The notes under the pieces are model-generated. The model ran no database searches, was not told the DNA's origin, and was given only the letters and a program-made list of their open reading frames with translations. Below are positions 62,039-64,000 of a DNA stretch of 64,000 nt, piece after piece (position 1 is the first letter of the stretch; each line of letters starts with the position of its first letter). This stretch comes from Pseudalkalibacillus berkeleyi (GTDB lineage: Bacteria; Bacillota; Bacilli; Bacillales; Fictibacillaceae): assembly GCF_021608225.1 (NCBI RefSeq), contig NZ_JAKIJS010000001.1, positions 2,170,001 to 2,234,000 on the forward strand, read 5' to 3'. A program made the position numbers and the translations under genes.

Positions 62039-62437
62039 ATGGACTTCACGAATACTATGATTGGTGCATTAGGTATGGAAGTTATAGATGCAAACGAATC
62101 AGTAGTCAAAATGACAATGCCTGTAGATGAGCGGACCAAACAACCGATGGGTTACTTACATGGTGGAGCGTCCGTTGCACTCGCAGAGTCAGCAGCAAGC
62201 ATCGGCACCGCTCTAAACGTAGATTTAGATACACACAATGTTTTTGGAATTGAGATCAATGCCAATCATCTAAAAAGTAAGCGAGACGGTGTCGTAACTG
62301 CAATCGCTCTTCCACTACATAAAGGGAGAACTACGATGGTATGGGAAATCAAGTTAACCGATGAAGAAGATGAATTAATTTGTATTTCACGCTGTACAAC
62401 AGGAATGATTGAGAAAAAATTGAGTAAATCTAAATAA
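62039..62437 (+). CDS. Hot-dog acyl-CoA thioesterase, MenI-like (DHNA-CoA hydrolase candidate)
   Basis: 132 residues of PaaI/YbgC-like hot-dog fold. GYLHGGASVALAESAASIG near residue 37 has the catalytic Glu in the central helix, and TTMVWEIKL the following strand. Its position next to menA suggests it hydrolyses DHNA-CoA, the step between MenB and MenA, as MenI/YuxO does. Function is inferred from location and fold. Confidence 0.8.
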   Translation: MDFTNTMIGALGMEVIDANESVVKMTMPVDERTKQPMGYLHGGASVALAESAASIGTALNVDLDTHNVFGIEINANHLKSKRDGVVTAIALPLHKGRTTMVWEIKLTDEEDELICISRCTTGMIEKKLSKSK

Positions 62438-62438
62438 C

Positions 62439-62478
62439 AAAAAGAAGCTGATTCATTACAATCAGCTTCTTTTTTTAT
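62439..62478 (+). terminator. Terminator after menA-thioesterase
   Basis: AAAGAAGCTGATT pairs with AATCAGCTTCTTT around CATTAC, followed by a T run; it also faces the convergent permease gene. Confidence 0.88.
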
Positions 62479-62481
62479 AAA

Positions 62482-63828
62482 TTAAACCTCTCTCCTCATC
62501 GCCTTAAGTACGTCCACTTTCGTTGCTCGACTTGCTGGTCGCAAACCAGAAATAATCGTGACAATCAAACAAATTGAAATGCTGATGAGAGTCAAGCTCA
62601 GTGGAATACTCGAGAACATGAAGTCTTCTGGTGGTTGCTCTCCAAATGCTCCACCTAGGATCATCGGTAGGAATAGATTAACGAGATAACTGATTCCATA
62701 AGCAACCAAAGTTCCAAAGAGCGCTCCTAACAAGCCAATATAACTGCTTTCAATCAAAAAGATCCGCTTGATTGTATTTGGATTTGCTCCGATTGCTTTC
62801 ATAATTCCGATGTCTGGCGCACGTTCTGTAACCGCCATAGTCATCGTATTATAAATTCCGATTGAAGCGATGATAATGGCGATTGTTCCGATGAAGATCA
62901 AGCCACTTTTTGCAATCAAGAAAATCAAATTCATTTGTTCCATTTCGCTTACAACTGAGTATGAATAATACCCTTTGTCTTTTATCGAATCTGAAATATG
63001 CTTCACTGATTCAGCATGATTGGCATAGATCTTCACTTCATCATACGTTTCTTCAGTTGAAGCTTCTGATTCGGGGTTTTCGCTAGGTGGTGCGTTCGGA
63101 TCTCCTATTTCACCATTTTTCATTCCCGTAAAAGCTTCAACCTTACTTAATACCGCTTGTGAAATATACACTTCTCGATTATGCATCCATTCACGTGTTG
63201 GTTTCTTACCAATTCCGACGATTTTAAGATCGAACTGTTTGGTCGTTTCTTTTTTCTCTTGTACCTTCTTTACATCCATACGAATGGTTTTATTCAGGAC
63301 TTCCCCATTATAACTAAGCTCTTCCTTAACGACACCATCTTCCCCATAAGGTGGTTCCCCTTCACCGTTCCATGCAGCTAAACCTTTTGCGAAATCATAT
63401 CCTACGACAACTTCATCCTCCGATTGAGGTAAACGTCCTTCAGATAGTTCAAACCCTGCTTTAACTTCGGAGGGATAGTGTACAACGATTGAACCACCAG
63501 TATGGCGATACTGATCAAGAAGAAAAACTGCGTCTTGTCGTAAGTAGTTTCTACGCGTAACTGCATCCACATTTTCAAGTGACTCGAAGTATTCAATGTC
63601 CTCGATCGTCAACTGGTTCTTTTCTTCTTTTCCGTGAACTTGAATTTCCGTCATCAATTGTCCGGATGTCATTTCCTCTACAAATGATTCTTGAATTCCA
63701 AATGCAACGGATGCCAATACGATGAGGAATGCACACCCCATGGCAGTAGCTAAAACGGTCATAAAGATCCGACTTTTGTTCTTCTTCATGTTTGTACGGA
63801 CGAATTTAAACTGATCACGAAATTTCAT
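62482..63828 (-). CDS. FtsX/MacB-type ABC transporter permease
   Basis: 448 residues. One N-terminal helix (residues 20-42), a large extracellular MacB_PCD-like domain (residues 45-290), and three C-terminal helices (ESSYIGLLGALFGTLVAYG). TMAVTERAPDIGIMKAIGAN near residue 335 is the conserved cytosolic coupling motif, and the C-terminus SRATKVDVLKAMRREV is typical. It likely moves lipid, peptide or antibiotic substrates, or acts mechanically. It overlaps the ATPase gene by 4 bp. Confidence 0.9.
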   Translation of the reverse strand: MKFRDQFKFVRTNMKKNKSRIFMTVLATAMGCAFLIVLASVAFGIQESFVEEMTSGQLMTEIQVHGKEEKNQLTIEDIEYFESLENVDAVTRRNYLRQDAVFLLDQYRHTGGSIVVHYPSEVKAGFELSEGRLPQSEDEVVVGYDFAKGLAAWNGEGEPPYGEDGVVKEELSYNGEVLNKTIRMDVKKVQEKKETTKQFDLKIVGIGKKPTREWMHNREVYISQAVLSKVEAFTGMKNGEIGDPNAPPSENPESEASTEETYDEVKIYANHAESVKHISDSIKDKGYYSYSVVSEMEQMNLIFLIAKSGLIFIGTIAIIIASIGIYNTMTMAVTERAPDIGIMKAIGANPNTIKRIFLIESSYIGLLGALFGTLVAYGISYLVNLFLPMILGGAFGEQPPEDFMFSSIPLSLTLISISICLIVTIISGLRPASRATKVDVLKAMRREV

Positions 63829-64000
63829 GAAGCAAATGCCTCCTTGTTCAACTTTCCGTCCATAATTTCTATGACCCGATTGCCGATACGGGCGACTTTG
63901 TCATCATGGGTAATGATCAAGAAAGTAATACCCAATTCTCGGTTCAGTTCTTTGATAAAACTGAGTAATTCCTCTTCTGTTTCACTATCTAAACTTCCAG
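63825..64000 (-). CDS. ABC transporter ATP-binding protein, C-terminal part
   Basis: 58 C-terminal residues are visible; the N-terminus with Walker A lies past the window. Reading SLDSETEEELLSFIKELNRE then ITFLIITHDDKVARIGNRVI shows the D-loop and the H-loop His of LolD/MacB-like ATPases. It pairs with the FtsX-type permease, its start overlapping (ATGA). The exporter substrate is unknown. Confidence 0.9.
   Translation of the reverse strand, partial: GSLDSETEEELLSFIKELNRELGITFLIITHDDKVARIGNRVIEIMDGKLNKEAFAS

Overview
The window is chromosomal DNA from a Bacillaceae bacterium (Firmicutes). It is moderately AT-rich, has strong Shine-Dalgarno sites and frequent TTG/GTG starts. Regulation is typical of the group: a T-box on leuS, SAM-I riboswitches, many intrinsic terminators and the sporulation gene cse60. 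Gene order follows the Bacillus subtilis ytmP-leuS-metK-pckA-men region closely, but with lineage-specific insertions, so this is a relative of B. subtilis rather than B. subtilis itself. The short intergenic repeats recall halotolerant or alkaliphilic Bacillaceae, which is a guess. No rRNA, tRNA, CRISPR array, insertion sequence or complete prophage was seen.

Layout. 1-8.2 kb: ytmP end, lipid-kinase-like ytlR, the unit thpR-lrgA-lrgB-ytlQ, a cysteine synthase, an MFS transporter, a NERD nuclease-like protein and a seven-unit 52-bp repeat array. 8.2-18.2 kb: dipeptidase, K+ channel, small regulator, PRC-barrel protein, pseudouridine synthase, MurJ flippase, flavoprotein, acetyltransferase, Cse60 and two rhodanese-type proteins. 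18.2-25.7 kb: T-box-controlled leuS with a long repeat-filled leader, an HD hydrolase with a PAP2 phosphatase, the tRNA-modification pair mnmL-mnmM, and msrA behind a SAM-I riboswitch. 25.7-37.8 kb: ytpA-ytpB terpenoid/lysophospholipid genes, ytoA, a VOC protein, a GntR regulator with a fatty-acid-hydroxylase-like enzyme, SAM-riboswitch metK, pckA with a CcpN-like site, an ABC importer (ytlA-ytlC-ytlD) and Nudix ytkD. 38-40.7 kb: an accessory patch of small unknown proteins including a holin-like one. 40.9-46.6 kb: a probable BirA-controlled bioY followed by acyl-CoA ligase, thiolase, two MaoC hot-dog proteins and a short-chain reductase; mpg is divergent. 46.7-52.9 kb: unknown membrane proteins, a second 52-bp array, an SGNH hydrolase, a PAS-PAS-GAF-PAS-GGDEF-EAL protein and a Cu/Zn superoxide dismutase. 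53-62.5 kb: the menaquinone genes menF-menD-menH-menB and menE-menC, with menA and a MenI-like thioesterase divergent. The window ends in an ABC export or lipoprotein-release type transporter.

The main systems are near-complete menaquinone synthesis (MenF, D, H, C, E, B, a thioesterase candidate, and MenA; MenG is not here), methionine/SAM-responsive genes, and a biotin-linked acyl-CoA cassette. The most novel-looking items are that cassette (with a thiolase lacking its second catalytic cysteine), the paired 52-bp hairpin arrays at two convergent gene ends, 21-bp arrays at two further sites, and a structured RNA candidate before ytkD.
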